Positions 35,620 to 48,053 are shown, counted from the first letter of the stretch. The stretch: 64,000 nt of DNA from Ascaris suum (GCA_013433145.1 CM024170.1:7610366-7674365), one strand, 5' to 3'. Notes: generated by a model from the sequence alone, not told the origin. Made by a program: numbers and translations.

Positions 35620-36345
35620 CAAATTATGCTCTTAAACAGCAGCAGGGAAAAAAGGTTGTGCTTTTTGTGAATTATGTTGAAAATTGCAAGATTCCTTTGT
35701 TGGTTCGGTGCTTTAAGTGTCCCATAAACGAAGCATTCGTCTCGTGATGAGTTTCAAGCGACTAAGTTGTTATGTCCTCAGTACGATGCCATATCACTAC
35801 AATCAATACTTGCAAAAGCTCTTCCTTAATGACTTTTCATTAGTTGTTTTGGTTATGCAATCACATGTGAAAGCCACTACGAGCATGCAAGATGCTTTTC
35901 TTCAAAGAAAAAAAATAATTGCCTCAGAAATCAATGCAGTCGGAGTAATTTTGGTTCTGAAGGATATTTCAAAATTCTCTTGACTCGGGCATTTATCCAC
36001 AAGTGCATCCAATGCAGCGAACTCAATTTTCACGATTCGTTCCCTAGCAACATATCTGCAATCCGCGTTGGTTCCAGCTGTTGCGAGGAAGTGTCTCTAT
36101 TTTAATAAATCTACTCAAGTATTCCCAGAAGCATTAGTCGGTACCATCAATTATTTAGCATTATTATTCTAGCAGCAAACATCAGCGCAAATAGACCGGA
36201 ATCTGTCATTAAACGTTGGGATTATTCTTTTCATTTTGTGCCAGCTGAATGTAAAGAGATCCTGCTATATCAATAATCTAATCGAACTAAAGTAATATAA
36301 TTTTCAGCTGATATAAACAAAGCTCGCATTACTTTCCTTGCTGCT

Positions 36346-36466
36346 TCATAAAATAGAGATGTAATAAACATGCAAAAAAATTAAAAATAAGCCAACTTGG
36401 AGTGCAACAGAAATGTTGATCGTCAATGAGGCGAATACTGCGCACAATGCGAGCCAAGTTAGCATT
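36346..36466 (-). CDS. Unrecognised terminal exon with two hydrophobic segments (partial)
   Basis: Minus-strand exon after the acceptor caattatag, entered in phase 2 and ended by TGA. It encodes 39 residues: MLTWLALCAVFASLTINISV followed by ALQVGLFLIFLHVYYISIL. Almost the whole exon is hydrophobic with one short polar break, so one long or two short membrane segments are expected. No family is recognised. The nearest minus-strand exon with a matching phase-2 donor is at 40079-40256. Confidence 0.3.
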
Positions 36467-36728
36467 CTATAATTGAAGTGAATTTGCATGTATGCATATA
36501 AATGAGACAAAATATTTGTAAATATCACATCATCTGTTGCTGACAAGCAGTCACGATTTTTGTGAGGAAAAAATATATATATATATGAAGAATAAGGGAT
36601 AAGCTGAGAACTTCATTTTAATTTATGAGCAGATTGAGAAGCATAGTTTATTAGGTAAGAATCAAGTTGCTCGCAAACAATTTTCTTATCCCTCGATCAA
36701 GAAATATCCAAACGATAATTGATCAACT

Positions 36729-36762
36729 ATTTATATATGACTATATTTAGTCATATATAAAT
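36729..36762. repeat. Perfect AT-rich palindrome
   Basis: Arms of 15 bases (atttatatatgacta and its exact complement) flank a 4-base loop. Confidence 0.8.
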
Positions 36763-36810
36763 ATAAACATAAATATGAATATAAATATAAATATATTGTC
36801 TAATGTCTAT

Positions 36811-36870
36811 TGTCTATTTATTGTCTAATGAGAAATATATTGTCTATTTATTGTCTAATGAGAAATTAAA
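36811..36870. repeat. Tandem 30-bp duplication
   Basis: The 25-base string beginning tgtctatttattgtctaatg occurs at 36811 and again at 36841, a spacing of 30 bp, with a shorter partial copy just upstream. Confidence 0.85.
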
Positions 36871-39797
36871 GTCGTGCGAATGAAATATTGTCATAGTTAC
36901 TTGCTGTCTGAGAGTGAACCCAAAGAAAAGGAAGCAAAATAAATGACCTTCTGCGGATTTTGCAAAAGGCCATTCAACAATTGCTCAAATGCGCTTAGTT
37001 TAGTGAGACCGGACTTTACTATGTTTGATGATTGTCCATATCAAGTGACAGTCTCAAAATCAAACGAAATAGAGCAAAAGTGCTTACCGAAAAATTCACA
37101 AGCTTCTTTGGTTTAGATATTGCAACCGAGATAATCTTCCTGTTCGCAGCGAGTCGGCGTAATTAGGTCGCAACTTCCGCTTTTCCTTAACGTTCCACCA
37201 TTTAATTAAGTATTCATTTGACGAAATTACGCTTTTTATGAGTTCGGTTTATTGGCTTTCACGAAGATCAATGTTCGAAAACGACTAATTTTTTTGACCT
37301 CAGATAATTCTTTTGAGACCTCTGGTCTCATTCGTTTTTTCTTCCTTCCAAGTTCGCTCGATTTTCTTCAATGAACCAAACGGTCGTAACGGATGTAACT
37401 AAATTACTAATTACATAGTAAATCGCAATTCAAAATGCAATATATGTCTATGACGCTGTTAACTGTTCCCTGATTTGGGTCATTATGCGCTCGCTGCATC
37501 AGTGGATCTGCTAACGCAGGGACACTAGGCATGATTTTCCTGCATGATGCAATCCATACCAATAGCAAAAGACTGTGTGGTGTTACGAACATTTAAAAAA
37601 ATTCCATTCCGCCCATGGTTGTCCCTCAATCGGCTCTTTATAACCGATCAAAGAGGAAGAGCGAGGGGGGGGGGGGGGGGCGTTGCCCTATTTTAATGAA
37701 GTAAAGGCCTCATCGATTGTCATATAGACTATAAACATTGTGAGAAACGAACTCATTCAAGGGTGACATCCATTCAGGATATGTATGCTGGAAATAAAAT
37801 CTATGAGGAAATAGAAAATCGTTTTTTCACATAACAGTATTTTATCCAGAAACGCGGCGCAGGATGTTAAACTTCAAAAAGCACTCATCGGTGAACCTCA
37901 AAGATGGAGAATGATTTTATGAGAAGCACCCTATTTCGTTCAAAGAAGAAAAAGCACCAAACGTGTAACTGAGGGAGATGGAACATCGTGGCACAAGTTT
38001 TTTTATTGCTCATCCCTATTCGCCTAGTTCAACGTATTATCCTACCAACTGCAGCTTTGTTTTGAAGACACTTTCGCAATAGAAAGCTGAAACGTGGCTA
38101 AATACGAGGAACCCGCCGACCAACAGTTTTAAAGCTTATGACCTCAGGAGATGATATGTTTATGGATCGGCCGTTTTTATCTCCAATCTTTCGCATTTAT
38201 GCTCTCCAAAAATCAATGATTTTTCTTATTTCTAGGCAAACAAGTATTTTTAAAGCCTTCATTCCACTCCATTCTCATTACCTTATTTGAAAAAATAAAA
38301 AGCTATAGTTTTATGTAATTTCCTTCAAAATTTTCCTGTATTCAAAATTTCCTTCAAATTATAAGAACGAACGAAACCTTCGTCAGGTTGATCACTTTTA
38401 AATTTTAAATTTGCTTCGAGAATTTCGATTTACAAGTCAAACCTCGAAAACTTTATTTTTCTTACTGAGGATTTTGCGAGAATCACATAAAACTACAGCA
38501 TCAACAAGCATTCTTCAGCGTAATTTTTTCAGGATTCGCAGCGTTAATAGACATTTGCAAGAAAAAAATTTTCAGAAGCGCTTGCGTATTCCGTTTTGGA
38601 TAGTGGTTAACAAATGCAACTGTCGAATCTTTGGAGTTTTCTGTTCCGCTCTATTTGACTACAAATCTGCTCAAAAATGACCACTGTTGTATATGTGTGT
38701 ATGTGTCGGTATAGCTACAGGTCAGTCAACAGCTCATCTATTTTTGGGCTCATAGGGTTGGTCATTTGGTTGATGCTCCGCCTGGTTAGTTGGCAGTCCA
38801 GGTCAGAAAACAAGTTTATTATCCAATCAGTAGCTAAATTAGGTCACAACTTCGCAAAATACAATATAAACTTGCTGCAGTGTGAAAATACTTATACGAG
38901 TACTGTAAAAATCAATTTGGAATGCCACGATAATGTCAGAAAATTTGCGCCTTTGGCGCCACAAATCGCGGTTAACAAACCAGGTTTTAAAAAAAATCAA
39001 ACGATGCGTATACAAAAAAAGAAATTTGCAATTTGCCGGCAACAAAAACTGTTAATCTGTTCGTACCTTATGAAGTCATGCTTTGAGGCTATTATTTCTG
39101 AGGACACCTACAATGACTTTTTAAAGACAGACCTCTGGAGAAAAGAAAACACTCGTTCCGGATGCCAATAAGACGCAAAACAGTGGTGAGATCGATCGAA
39201 TGAGAGCCAGTGTTCGAGGCATCTTATTGCATTGCATAGAACGAGTGCCGTGCAGCCTGCTGCACTGAATAAATGAAGCCCGCCCCTGCATCTCTGAACA
39301 CATGTCATCAAATGTGAGGAAGAATGGCCAGAAAGAATGATCATCTTCCATGATGGACTCAGCATCTCTCGTATTGTCAAACAAAAACAATCTAGCTATC
39401 TTCATAAGATATGTCTGAATGCTACCAGTTACGGTAAAAATCACTGAATTGGAAACCTCTGAATTATATTTCTACGAAGCTGCTAACAGTGTTCAAAAAA
39501 TAGAGCGAGAGATCTTTTACGCTCCATTAAAAAATTATTTGCAAAGTTTGAAAAGCTCCTTCTATTATCCCCCGTATTCTCTACAAAGCATTATCTAAAG
39601 TATTCCTGAAGTATTCTCTACAAAAATATGATGATCTAGCCGAAAAAAAAAACTACAACCCTTAAACCTTTAGAAGTCTATCTGAAATGAAAACATACGG
39701 AAATTGTGATGCGGTTACCAGGAAACAGCAGCACGACGAAAGGAAACACCATCAGGATGTCAGATATTCACACTCGTAAGATGCGTGTTCACACCTC
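36871..39797. other. No firm gene
   Basis: AT-rich sequence with a poly-G tract near 37665-37680. A + strand ATG frame of 164 codons (38677-39171) and a minus-strand frame at 39121-39444 (Cys-containing, ending in a hydrophobic stretch near LFCVLLASG) overlap partly. The latter lies in the more GC-rich patch at 39.2-39.3 kb and could be an exon. Neither has clear splice partners. Confidence 0.3.
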
Positions 39798-40366
39798 CTA
39801 GCTGAACTTAATCGTCTTATATCTCATATTTTCGACTAATGCAACAACTGCACCAAGCAACATCAGGAAACTTGCACTAGTCATGAAAGCCGATTCATTT
39901 CATGAAACAATGAGCAAAGTGCTACTGGCCATAATAATATGACAGCAGTAGAGCTTGCATCGAAAAAAGATATGGCTTCCTGTTGATACCACAGCCAATC
40001 AGGTCTCTCGTGCGTCGGAGGTACATAACAGCGTCAGTTATCGCTTGTTTTAACGAATTTATACTAATATGCCCAAACCTGCTTTGATCGAAAATTTCCA
40101 CTACTATGTTATCCTGTAACGAAATGCAGCGTGAATAGAATGAAGTCTTAGTCCTACTAAATCTTCCTGCAAAATCCTCAGAAGTATGTGTTCCTATCAC
40201 TTTAGGCAGAACATATTTTGTGATCTCAGCGTTGTTGTGACCGAACACATTGTCATCTATAGCTAGTCAAAAAAATTGATTTATGAGAGGTTTAGAAATC
40301 CTAACCTAAAAGCAATATAGTGGAAGAGGAGCACGTTACCGAATGCAGATTTGTCCTTCAAAACGC
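39798..40366 (-). CDS. Unrecognised small membrane-anchored protein, three C-terminal exons (partial)
   Basis: Exons 40340-40366 (27 bp), 40079-40256 and 39798-39876 join with matching phases (1, then 2) and give about 93 residues. The ectodomain-like part reads VLKDKSAFDDNVFGHNNAEI, later THTSEDFAGRFSRTKTSFYS, then RCISLQDNIVVEIFDQS. The last exon adds the hydrophobic ASFLMLLGAVVALV and a short charged tail ending in TAG. A phase-2 donor (AGCAG then gtttgg) was chosen because it joins cleanly to the hydrophobic exon; without splicing, the middle frame runs on to 39922. I know no homologous family. The first exon lies upstream and was not found. Confidence 0.38.
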
Positions 40367-41222
40367 CTATAAATGAACCATACGTTCACTGATCCACTCT
40401 ATGAGATGCTTTCAGCAAACGAACATCTAGAAATGCGCTTCAAGTTGGGAAAACCTCTGAAATTTTGTGTATTTTCTTATAAGGTCCAGCGAGCTTCCCC
40501 AGAAAATCCAACATTTTGAATCCGGAAGTCTAGGTTCCTTTCCCACCCTCAAAAACCTCCCTCCCTCCTCTCTTTCGAATAACTAACTGCACAATTTGTA
40601 TGTGACACGCTCTGCCATTCATTTTTCTTTGATGAGCTCGCGGCACGAGAGTTGTGCGGTCACATTCAAACGAAAAAGAACTATTTAACGCTTTTAGGTT
40701 AGTTTTTAAATTCGCTGAGTGTTTTTCTTCTAGATGAATACTTTGCAACAAACTTGTGACAGGAGTGGTGAAACATCCAATGTTCGTGTATGCTTTCCAT
40801 TTGCTTCCTCAAGCATATCTGTCACTATTCATTTATGCATTCTCTAGTGAACTGAAATCAGGCACAGACAGTTTCATTATAAAACAAAGGTTATTTATCC
40901 AATACAACATATTTCAAAGATTACTGTTCATTTGAGAAAATATAGCAAAAATCCGTCTACTGCCCCGCACGACCTGAGGTGTCCCAAATTTGCACCAAAA
41001 AATGGATGGATATGACCTTCTGCCTTGAACTGCCCTGCCCTACTTGGACAGGGACGTTCATACCTGCGACTGGAGGTCCAAGTGAAGCAGCTAACAATCT
41101 AAAAACGATTCGCAATTTCACACGGATAGACGCATATAAACTTTGCTTAAAGTAATTCACAAAGTGAACGAATCGTTAGATCACAAATCAGAAAGATGAT
41201 CGCAAAAGTCGTGAAGATCGCT

Positions 41223-44200
41223 TCATGTTTCTTTGAGCGGTTTTCCGCCTTCCCATTTCGTAATTTTAATTGTTGTGGGACGTCCACGTTTGTCGAATAA
41301 CGCCTTCGTTTCGCCCTGAAAGAAGGAGAGATACATGAGTGATTGTTCTAGAATGTCCACAGTCACTTTAAGAATCAATGAATTAAAAGCGATATAGGTC
41401 AGCTTGAAAAAAACATAACAAAAGAGTTGCACTTAAATAATTTGCACATAGGAAAAAGATTTTCAAATTCAGTTCCCCCTGGAAAACCATGAACAATATA
41501 TGGAGTGGTAAATTTCACAGTTTTACGCAGTTCAACGTGATCCTCTCCCAACCCCTCCTTCTTTCTCAAAAGAATGAAAGAATCTTTCCTCATAGCAAAA
41601 CAAAGAAGACTGCAATGAAGCAGGATAAAACAAATGCGCATAATCCGAAAAAAGACCTCCGAGAAAGTATCATGAAACAGCACCTCAAAACACACGACAA
41701 CACATTACGCATCAGTTTCAGTACGCCTTAGACCTGGCGCCTCCTCGACGATTTTTGAGTAAGCCATTCCCATAGTGGAGTGCAGATTGAAACGTTTTAG
41801 ACGGTACATATATGCAGTCAAATTCCCATCCTCTGCAACACTTTCTGGAAGGCTATTCCAAACCCGCACCTCTCTATACTGGAAGCTGTACAGAAGGTTG
41901 TTTAGTAAGCGTATCTTGTGTATCAACTGAAAACGATGATCACGGTGATTGCGATGGGAAGCAAAAGCAAAAAGACTTTCGAGTATATCAGAAAATCCAT
42001 TGATAATTGTTTAATGCAATGTCAAATCAGGTACTTCTCTTCTACATTCTAACTCTGAAGCTCAAAAATCTTAGGGCATGCAGTGTGTCGGGTTTATAAG
42101 AAGGAAACACTTTATTGAAGGCTATGCTTTTGGACGTTTTAAATACATTTGATATCAGAAGTTAGCGAAGGTGACCAAACGGATGAGCAGTATTCAATAA
42201 TAGGGAGGCAGTATATTACAAGGACTGTACGGCAGCGCCCAATGCATTCGTGCTGCAACGATCGCTAAAAGTAATTTGCAATTTTAAGTGCTCTCGAAGA
42301 TATTTCAGCATAATGAAAACAAGAGTTGAAATTGGGGCTCATCAATATACCGAGGTCACAGATAACATTTTCTGTTGATGGTAGACATATTCCATCTATC
42401 CGAAGTATACATTCGCCTGAAAATTTATGTGCACGACACGGCATTTTTCACGAGAAGCACCTAAGTGACAGGTGCTTGATCATGCAGGAAACATGCCGAG
42501 ATCATTAGTCAACTGGTAAAAATTGATGGCTGCATCAACAAAAAGCCAATAGATTTTTAGGCGGTCTGTAAACGGTTTACACACACTTATCCGACACGTC
42601 ATTGACATATACGATGAAGAAGAGCGATGTCAAAACACTGCCCTAGGAACGCCGCTTGTAGTAGAGCTCCTCTGCGACGACGATTCAACAATCCTAGCTC
42701 TAGAGGACTTATCGGACAAAAATGACCGTATCCATTTCATCATTTATCCCATAGCTCTCTAGCTTATGTAATAGTTTATCATGAAAAACCTCGTCAAAAG
42801 CCTTCGAATAGTCAATGTAAACAATTTCTGTTTGATTCTTTTTGTTATGCACAGACCGCTTATTAACGCATGACGGTAATACTGACATCCACTCACTCTC
42901 CTTGTGAAGCTCCCATGTTAAGACAGCTCAACGATTTTGAAAGACGAAGGTCCTCGTCGTGAAGGCTTTCACACCCCAAAAGTGCTTTCACCCAAGAGAT
43001 TTTCTGCTGCAGCTTGCTTCTTCAAACACGACGCAAAATTACCACGTCACCGCTAGCGACGTTCCCAAGGCTAATCCTATCCATCTGTTGCCAGTGTATA
43101 AAAATTAGCTGGCACCTGTAACGAAGCAAGCACGCCACAGTATCTGACTCAGATACACCTTTTAGAGTTTAGTTGCAACTGCATGTTAATCTGACATGAA
43201 AAGCTCTCGACTACACCAGACAGCGGTAGGAACTCTCCCTCATTTCCGCCGTTAGCATCCCTTTCGCCATTCGACAATATTTGCTATAGCGCATCATGTG
43301 TTAATCTTGTTGTTTTCATGTGACAATCTTGCCCGCTTAAATAATGACGACGCTGCATGCCCGTTTGAATGTACTCAACGATGAATGCACTTAAGGCGTA
43401 AATAAAGAAATCAGAAGAAAGTAGCTAGTATGGGATTAGATCAAATCGGAGAATTACTTCACAGTGCGCAGCTTCGAAATCGTCAGCCAAATGTGAACAG
43501 CAATTCTACCTAAAACAAAGTTCATATGAATGGAATTTCTTCCGCACTGTACGTTTACCCAAACGACTGTCCGAGTTAGGAGCAGAAGATCCTCTTCTGT
43601 GAATCAAGCTGCAAGTCCGCATTCGATTCTGTCATTCTAGGGTGAAATTTCGCTGAAGTTTATGGTGCAATAAGCGATTAATGTAACAAAAACCAACAAA
43701 ATCATCATTCACTCTTTAGATGCAAAATTTTCTTTAAAAATCGCCTAAGTAACAGTCATTTGGATTGCACATTTGCCAGGAGAGAAAACTGAGCAAATCC
43801 TGATAGACGAATTTTTGCTTTGAGGTGATAACGTTATCAGGTGGTAAGGCCTACTCGATAGTGCCAGTGATTTTCGGCTAAGGTATGTGCACAGAATCGG
43901 TTAGTGGTGGGAGTGGGGTCAAGGCAGGCCACAAACGATGCTCTTTAAGAAAAAAAAAGGTTTTTGAGCGAACATAATCGGAATTCTTCACTAGTTTTAT
44001 TTCAGAAAGACTTTCTACACCTTCCCAGTGAGAGAAAACAAATCTGCTGCTAAAAGGTAAGCTTGAAGCCCTTTTATAATTAGACCGAGGATGATTTCAC
44101 CCGCATATCCGTCTCCTTCCGGGGCAACAATCTCACCAATCTCTCCCACTTCTCCCCCCTACCCCCCCCCCTCCCTTCCCCAAAACTCTCCATCCATTCC

Positions 44201-44578
44201 TCTCACCCTCTTTCTTCCTCTCAGTTAACTTATCGCGTCTTTCTAGTGGACGATAAGGAAAAGCCGTCAGCTCTAGATCATTCAGCAGCACTGAGTGAAG
44301 AAAAATGCTGAAAGCAAACCTTAACGCATCTACGAATGATCTGTGCAGCGAGTTGAGAGAATCGCACATAAGTGATCCCAGCAGAACGCCAATATGTCAT
44401 CTTTGAGTACTGCAACCACTTTTGAGAGTTGAGAAATCTATAAAAACACTGGAAATGAGGAATAATTTTCCGAGAACAATGCCCCAGATTTTATATAGAA
44501 ACTCGGCAAACGCATAAATTATGCACGCGAGCGGAAACTTCTTTCAAAATGCAAATCATTTACCTTATCAGCAACCAT
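41223..44578 (-). CDS. Possible microprotein gene, two exons around a LINE relic
   Basis: The first exon at 44564-44578 encodes MVADK followed by the donor gtaaat. The last exon at 41223-41315 follows ttctttcag in phase 0 and encodes GETKALFDKRGRPTTIKITK plus WEGGKPLKET, then TGA. Directly joined they give a 35-residue basic protein with no signal peptide. Codon choice and both splice sites look real, but extra exons may sit inside the 3.2-kb intron, which carries a decayed LINE on the same strand. The family is not recognised. There is no acceptor just before the ATG, so no SL site is visible. Confidence 0.4.
41705..42915 (-). mobile_element. Degenerate non-LTR retrotransposon (CR1/jockey-like RT fragment)
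   Basis: Reverse-transcriptase landmarks occur in order on the minus strand but in shifting frames with stops: EIVYIDYSKAFDEVFHDKLL (catalytic DYSKAF at 42797-42814), SGVPRAV then FFIVYVNDVSDK (the GVPQG and IND region), CHLGASREKCRVVHINF, ISSRALKIANYF, LPIIEYCSSVWSPSL (RT thumb) and the C-terminal YREVRVWNSLPESV. No intact YADD is seen; that segment is shortened or lost. Several frameshifts and in-frame stops show it is dead. The order and the EYCSSVWSP and WNSLPESV motifs are those of CR1/jockey-type LINEs. It lacks an endonuclease and is therefore 5' truncated. Confidence 0.85.
42916..43470. other. Possible retroelement-derived or regulatory-like segment
   Basis: Directly abuts the 5' edge of the LINE relic. 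It starts with tgttaag, contains tataaaa near 43097 and aataaa at about 43398, and is more GC-balanced than its flanks, which recalls a solo LTR. I could not find matching terminal repeats or a target-site duplication. Confidence 0.15.
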
Positions 44579-45577
44579 GGTGTTTTGAGAAAAGCAAAAC
44601 GAAGTAATCCAAGTTTTGTGAACAAATCAGCGCAACGTAGCCGGCAAAATCTACTAGAAAACTATGGAAAACAATGCATTTACTCTTTCGTTATGAAAAC
44701 TTCCAGTGTTATCTTCAATACTTAAACAAACAGATCAACTTAAATAAATTCTATCTCATAGGCAACATGACATGTGGAAAGCTGATATTTTGTGCTCAAA
44801 CATTTTCTTCGCACAAATGTACATCTGCAGTTACGAATCAAAACCCGATTGGGAGCGTGCCACTTGCAGTGCAGATTACAGTCGTAACAGTATAACAACA
44901 TTAATATATTCAAATGCACAAATACATAAGTAAACGCGTATAAGAAAACTCACGCAATAAACCAACGGATGCATAAAAAGCAGTAAGTCTTTCATAATAA
45001 TCTATACTCACATAGCACTACACAATGCGTGGGGATCGTTGCGAAAAGTGTTGATCAATACTGAATCGGCAGGGGCGCGCAGTCTTGTTGTTTATTCATT
45101 TTTCTACCATTTAAGGTTTATAACACGGGACATTGGGGTGCTTCAGACGTCGCGTGGGAAGGCAACCATGAGGAAGGTGAAAGTGTAAGGAAAGGAGGGA
45201 AAAAGCTGAACGAATTCGGAACCTCTCCGGATTTGCGTTGCCTGGAAGGTCGAGGACTTTCAGACGGTAAGCTGAGTTCCTCGAATAGAGTCTTCCTCGA
45301 AGCCAACAATATTTTCTGCTAATTTCTTAAACTGTGTTATATTCTTATTCTTCTGTTACTGTTATCCTGCTGAAAACGAGAAACTTGAAAATGTTATGTG
45401 TTAATCCAGCAATACTCAAATGAAATGTTATACTATTCTCGATCAACACTGTTATCTTTTGATGGACAACATTGCTGGCTCTTTTATGTTAGGCCAGGAA
45501 GTAGAGATATGTGGTTATGAGTGAAGTTAAGAATTTAGTTGATTTTTAGAGGAGAATAGGGAGACAAGGGGTGAGAC

Positions 45578-45642
45578 AAAGACAGAAAGAAAGATGAGGA
45601 GAAGACTGGAAAGAGCTTCTCCTCATCTTTCTTTCTGTCTTT
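45578..45642. repeat. Perfect 27-bp inverted repeat (hairpin)
   Basis: The 27-base arm at 45578-45604 (purine-rich, beginning aaagacagaaagaaagatga) is repeated as its exact complement at 45616-45642, separated by the 11-base loop actggaaagag. No mismatch or bulge. No gene is nearby. It could be a fold-back transposon piece or a transcribed hairpin; nothing else supports a microRNA, and perfect pairing argues against one. Confidence 0.9.
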
Positions 45643-47132
45643 TAAGCGTGCAGGGCGAAAATTCGACTGATCGAACAACATAATAAATAATCACTCGTCT
45701 TATCAGGCTTAGCACTATAACAAAAGTATCTTTGCCGTAGTCATTTAAACGACCACCACACGATTCGTTAGATTTCTCAGCTCAGTGTTGGAATATCGAT
45801 ACGAGTGTTCATATCATACCTCACTGTGTTTGCACTCGTCAGGTTTGATAATGTGGACATTAGTCACCGGGCACTCATGAAAGTTGTAACTGATGGTAGT
45901 GACGAAAAACGATTCTATCAAATGCTACAGCTCTGAAAAAGAAGTAGGTTCGGAAAAATGGGACTCCACTTATCAATAAAGTGCCTTGTGGCATTTGCCA
46001 GTATAATAAAAAATTTTGGCTTTTGTGGCTCTTTGTTTTGTCTCATTTTTCGGTCAGCAAATCAATCTCGGCTGGAAAATTTCGCCAGCACCGTCCTCAA
46101 AACATTCAGGTATCACAACATTATCGAATAGAGTATTTAATTCTACTTCAAAGCAGCGAATAAAATCTCACGGAACTCCACGAATTACTTCTCTTATTTT
46201 GAAAATAAACGATGGCTGTGGAAGACAGCAAAAGAGGGGAAGGTATGCTGAACAGTGTTCTCTTTGTGGGATTGAGAACAATTGCTCGATTCATATCGCG
46301 TTGTGCACGTAGTTTCTCGCTACGCTTGCGTGCTCTTGAATACCCGCTCGCATTGCGATTCTATCGAACCTTAACTGTGCTTCATGAACTTTTCAGTAAT
46401 GTCCTTTGTTAAAGATAGAGAGCAACATGTCTCGTCTTTAATTTACGGCTTTAAAAATGGCTTTAATCCAGCTGGCCGTCGATTCAATCCTGATGCAGTC
46501 CTGCTAGTCTCGTTAAGAGTTGCTTCTGCGTATGTTAGCCACATCATTTCCTCCTCTCGTAACAGAAGAAAGCAACCTCATTGGTCGCCTAAACCAAACC
46601 GAGGAACGTAGATAGTATGTGAAGAAGGAACGTCTTATAACCTTTTAGTTCAGATTCAGCTTCTTCGTCAGCTGGTCACTTGCATCCAAGAAATTCCCAC
46701 ATGCCTTTGATGACAGCACAGGCAACAATAGTCTTCCAAATATATAATACGAGTGACTAATTTCTGATACAGATCACCGCAAAAATCTTCATCGGAAAGC
46801 CACAAGTCCCTTAACACTTTGTCATGATGATCTTTCAGTGCTACCAGATATTATCCGCTATCGAAGCAGGGTCTTGATGAGCAAAATGACTCTTGTTCAC
46901 GCTGTCTACTCCAACGATTCTCATTGCTGCGGTTTCACGGAGACACTGCAGGCTATTTGTTAAATGGCATAATTCGAGAGGTAATCCCGTCATTAGCAAA
47001 GCGCATAGCAAACTACACAGATACTGCCGCGGTACAGGTTTTCTACGTTGTCATCAATTACACTGCAATCGTTCAAATGCCTCGAAAAATGTCAATCTGC
47101 TCGATGTTTCTTCTTTTTTGCATCGTTAACAG
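45643..47132. other. No firm gene
   Basis: Only short overlapping frames. If the Cys-rich exon that follows is real, its signal-peptide exon should lie in this stretch on the + strand, ending in phase 1; I could not identify it. Confidence 0.3.
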
Positions 47133-47269
47133 CTCAAAACGACTGCGACAAGCGTGCTCATTGCGAAGCGTTCTATGAACAAAGAGGGAAACTAAAACTC
47201 TCGTGTAGCTCCTTCTGTGTTGGAAAACGAAGTCGAAGACAACTGGGCAGCTGTTCAAACATGATAATG
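47133..47269 (+). CDS. Candidate exon of a secreted Cys-rich peptide (partial)
   Basis: Follows the acceptor-like cgttaacag, enters in phase 1 and ends at atg with donor gtaatt. It encodes about 45 residues with five Cys: QNDCDKRAHCEAFYEQRGKL and KLSCSSFCVGKRSRRQLGSC, a spacing of C-x5-C-x12-C-x3-C-x11-C. Upstream in the same frame is CFFFFASLTA, a hydrophobic run like the end of a signal peptide. A sixth Cys may come from an exon near 47350 (SKLCIGGND), whose phase does not match the simple donor. I do not recognise the spacing as a known nematode family. Chance remains possible. Confidence 0.3.
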
Positions 47270-47582
47270 GTAATTAAGCATATTTTCAGTAATCCAATTC
47301 AGAAACGCATTATCTATGCTGCCAAAAATATTATAGTTTGTAGAAACTCAAAATTATGCATAGGAGGAAATGATAGAAGCAATAGGTTGGCTGATCAGTC
47401 ACTGAGACCACCAGTTTCCATTCAACAGACTGTTAAGTTCCCTCACTTCTACGTCGACACTTTTTCCCCGTAGTACATTTTCTTTCCTTTCCGCATTTAC
47501 AACGCATGCTCATTTTTGTTTTCTCTCCTATTTCCTTGCTCATCTCCGCATTCATTCACGCCCCCTTCCATTATTTCTTCTC

Positions 47583-47820
47583 TTATTTCAACTCTTCTCT
47601 TTTCTTATTATGTTTCCGAGTTAATATTTTTAGCCAATCGTCTTTCAGTTCAAAACGTTGAAACATTGTAAAAGTTGTGCAACGCACTAGTGAAAATTGA
47701 AGATCACGTAAGGCCATCATCACGAGCGAAATATCGCGGAGAGAACATCCCTTAAAATCCGTTTCACCCAGGCTGACATTTCCGGTGAATCTCTCACCAG
47801 AAAATAGCCTGAGAATATTA
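47583..47820 (-). CDS. Possible minus-strand exon, unrecognised
   Basis: After the strong acceptor aatattctcag the minus strand is open in two frames. One reads FSGERFTGNVSLGETDFKGC then SLRDISLVMMALRDLQ. It resembles in layout, only weakly, the EDFAGRFSR...YSRCISLQDN part of the 40079-40256 exon. No partner exons are established. Confidence 0.2.
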
Positions 47821-48053
47821 ACACAACAACGATTTGCAAACACATGAAAGACTTGTTCAAATCCACGATCAAGCTATAATTTATTGCAGTCGATTGGTTA
47901 TCGAAGAAGGCATACACATATCTCATTTAAACCTAAATTCTCAAAAGTTACAAAGGAACCCATCGCTTGGCAACAATTATGCTTAAGAGACCATAGAATG
48001 GTTCATATTACATCTTGGAGATTCCGCCACCACAGCTTACGAGATTCATAAGC

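Noticed and set aside
38677..39171. Plus-strand ATG frame of 164 codons with a hydrophobic stretch
   Set aside because: AT-rich, Lys/Asn/Ile-biased as expected of random sequence here, with no homology; kept only as a mention, not as a gene.
40978..41020. Minus-strand string VQIWDTSGRAGQ resembling the Rab GTPase motif QIWDTAGQE
   Set aside because: No other GTPase motif, a stop follows at once, and flanking frames do not code. Taken as chance.
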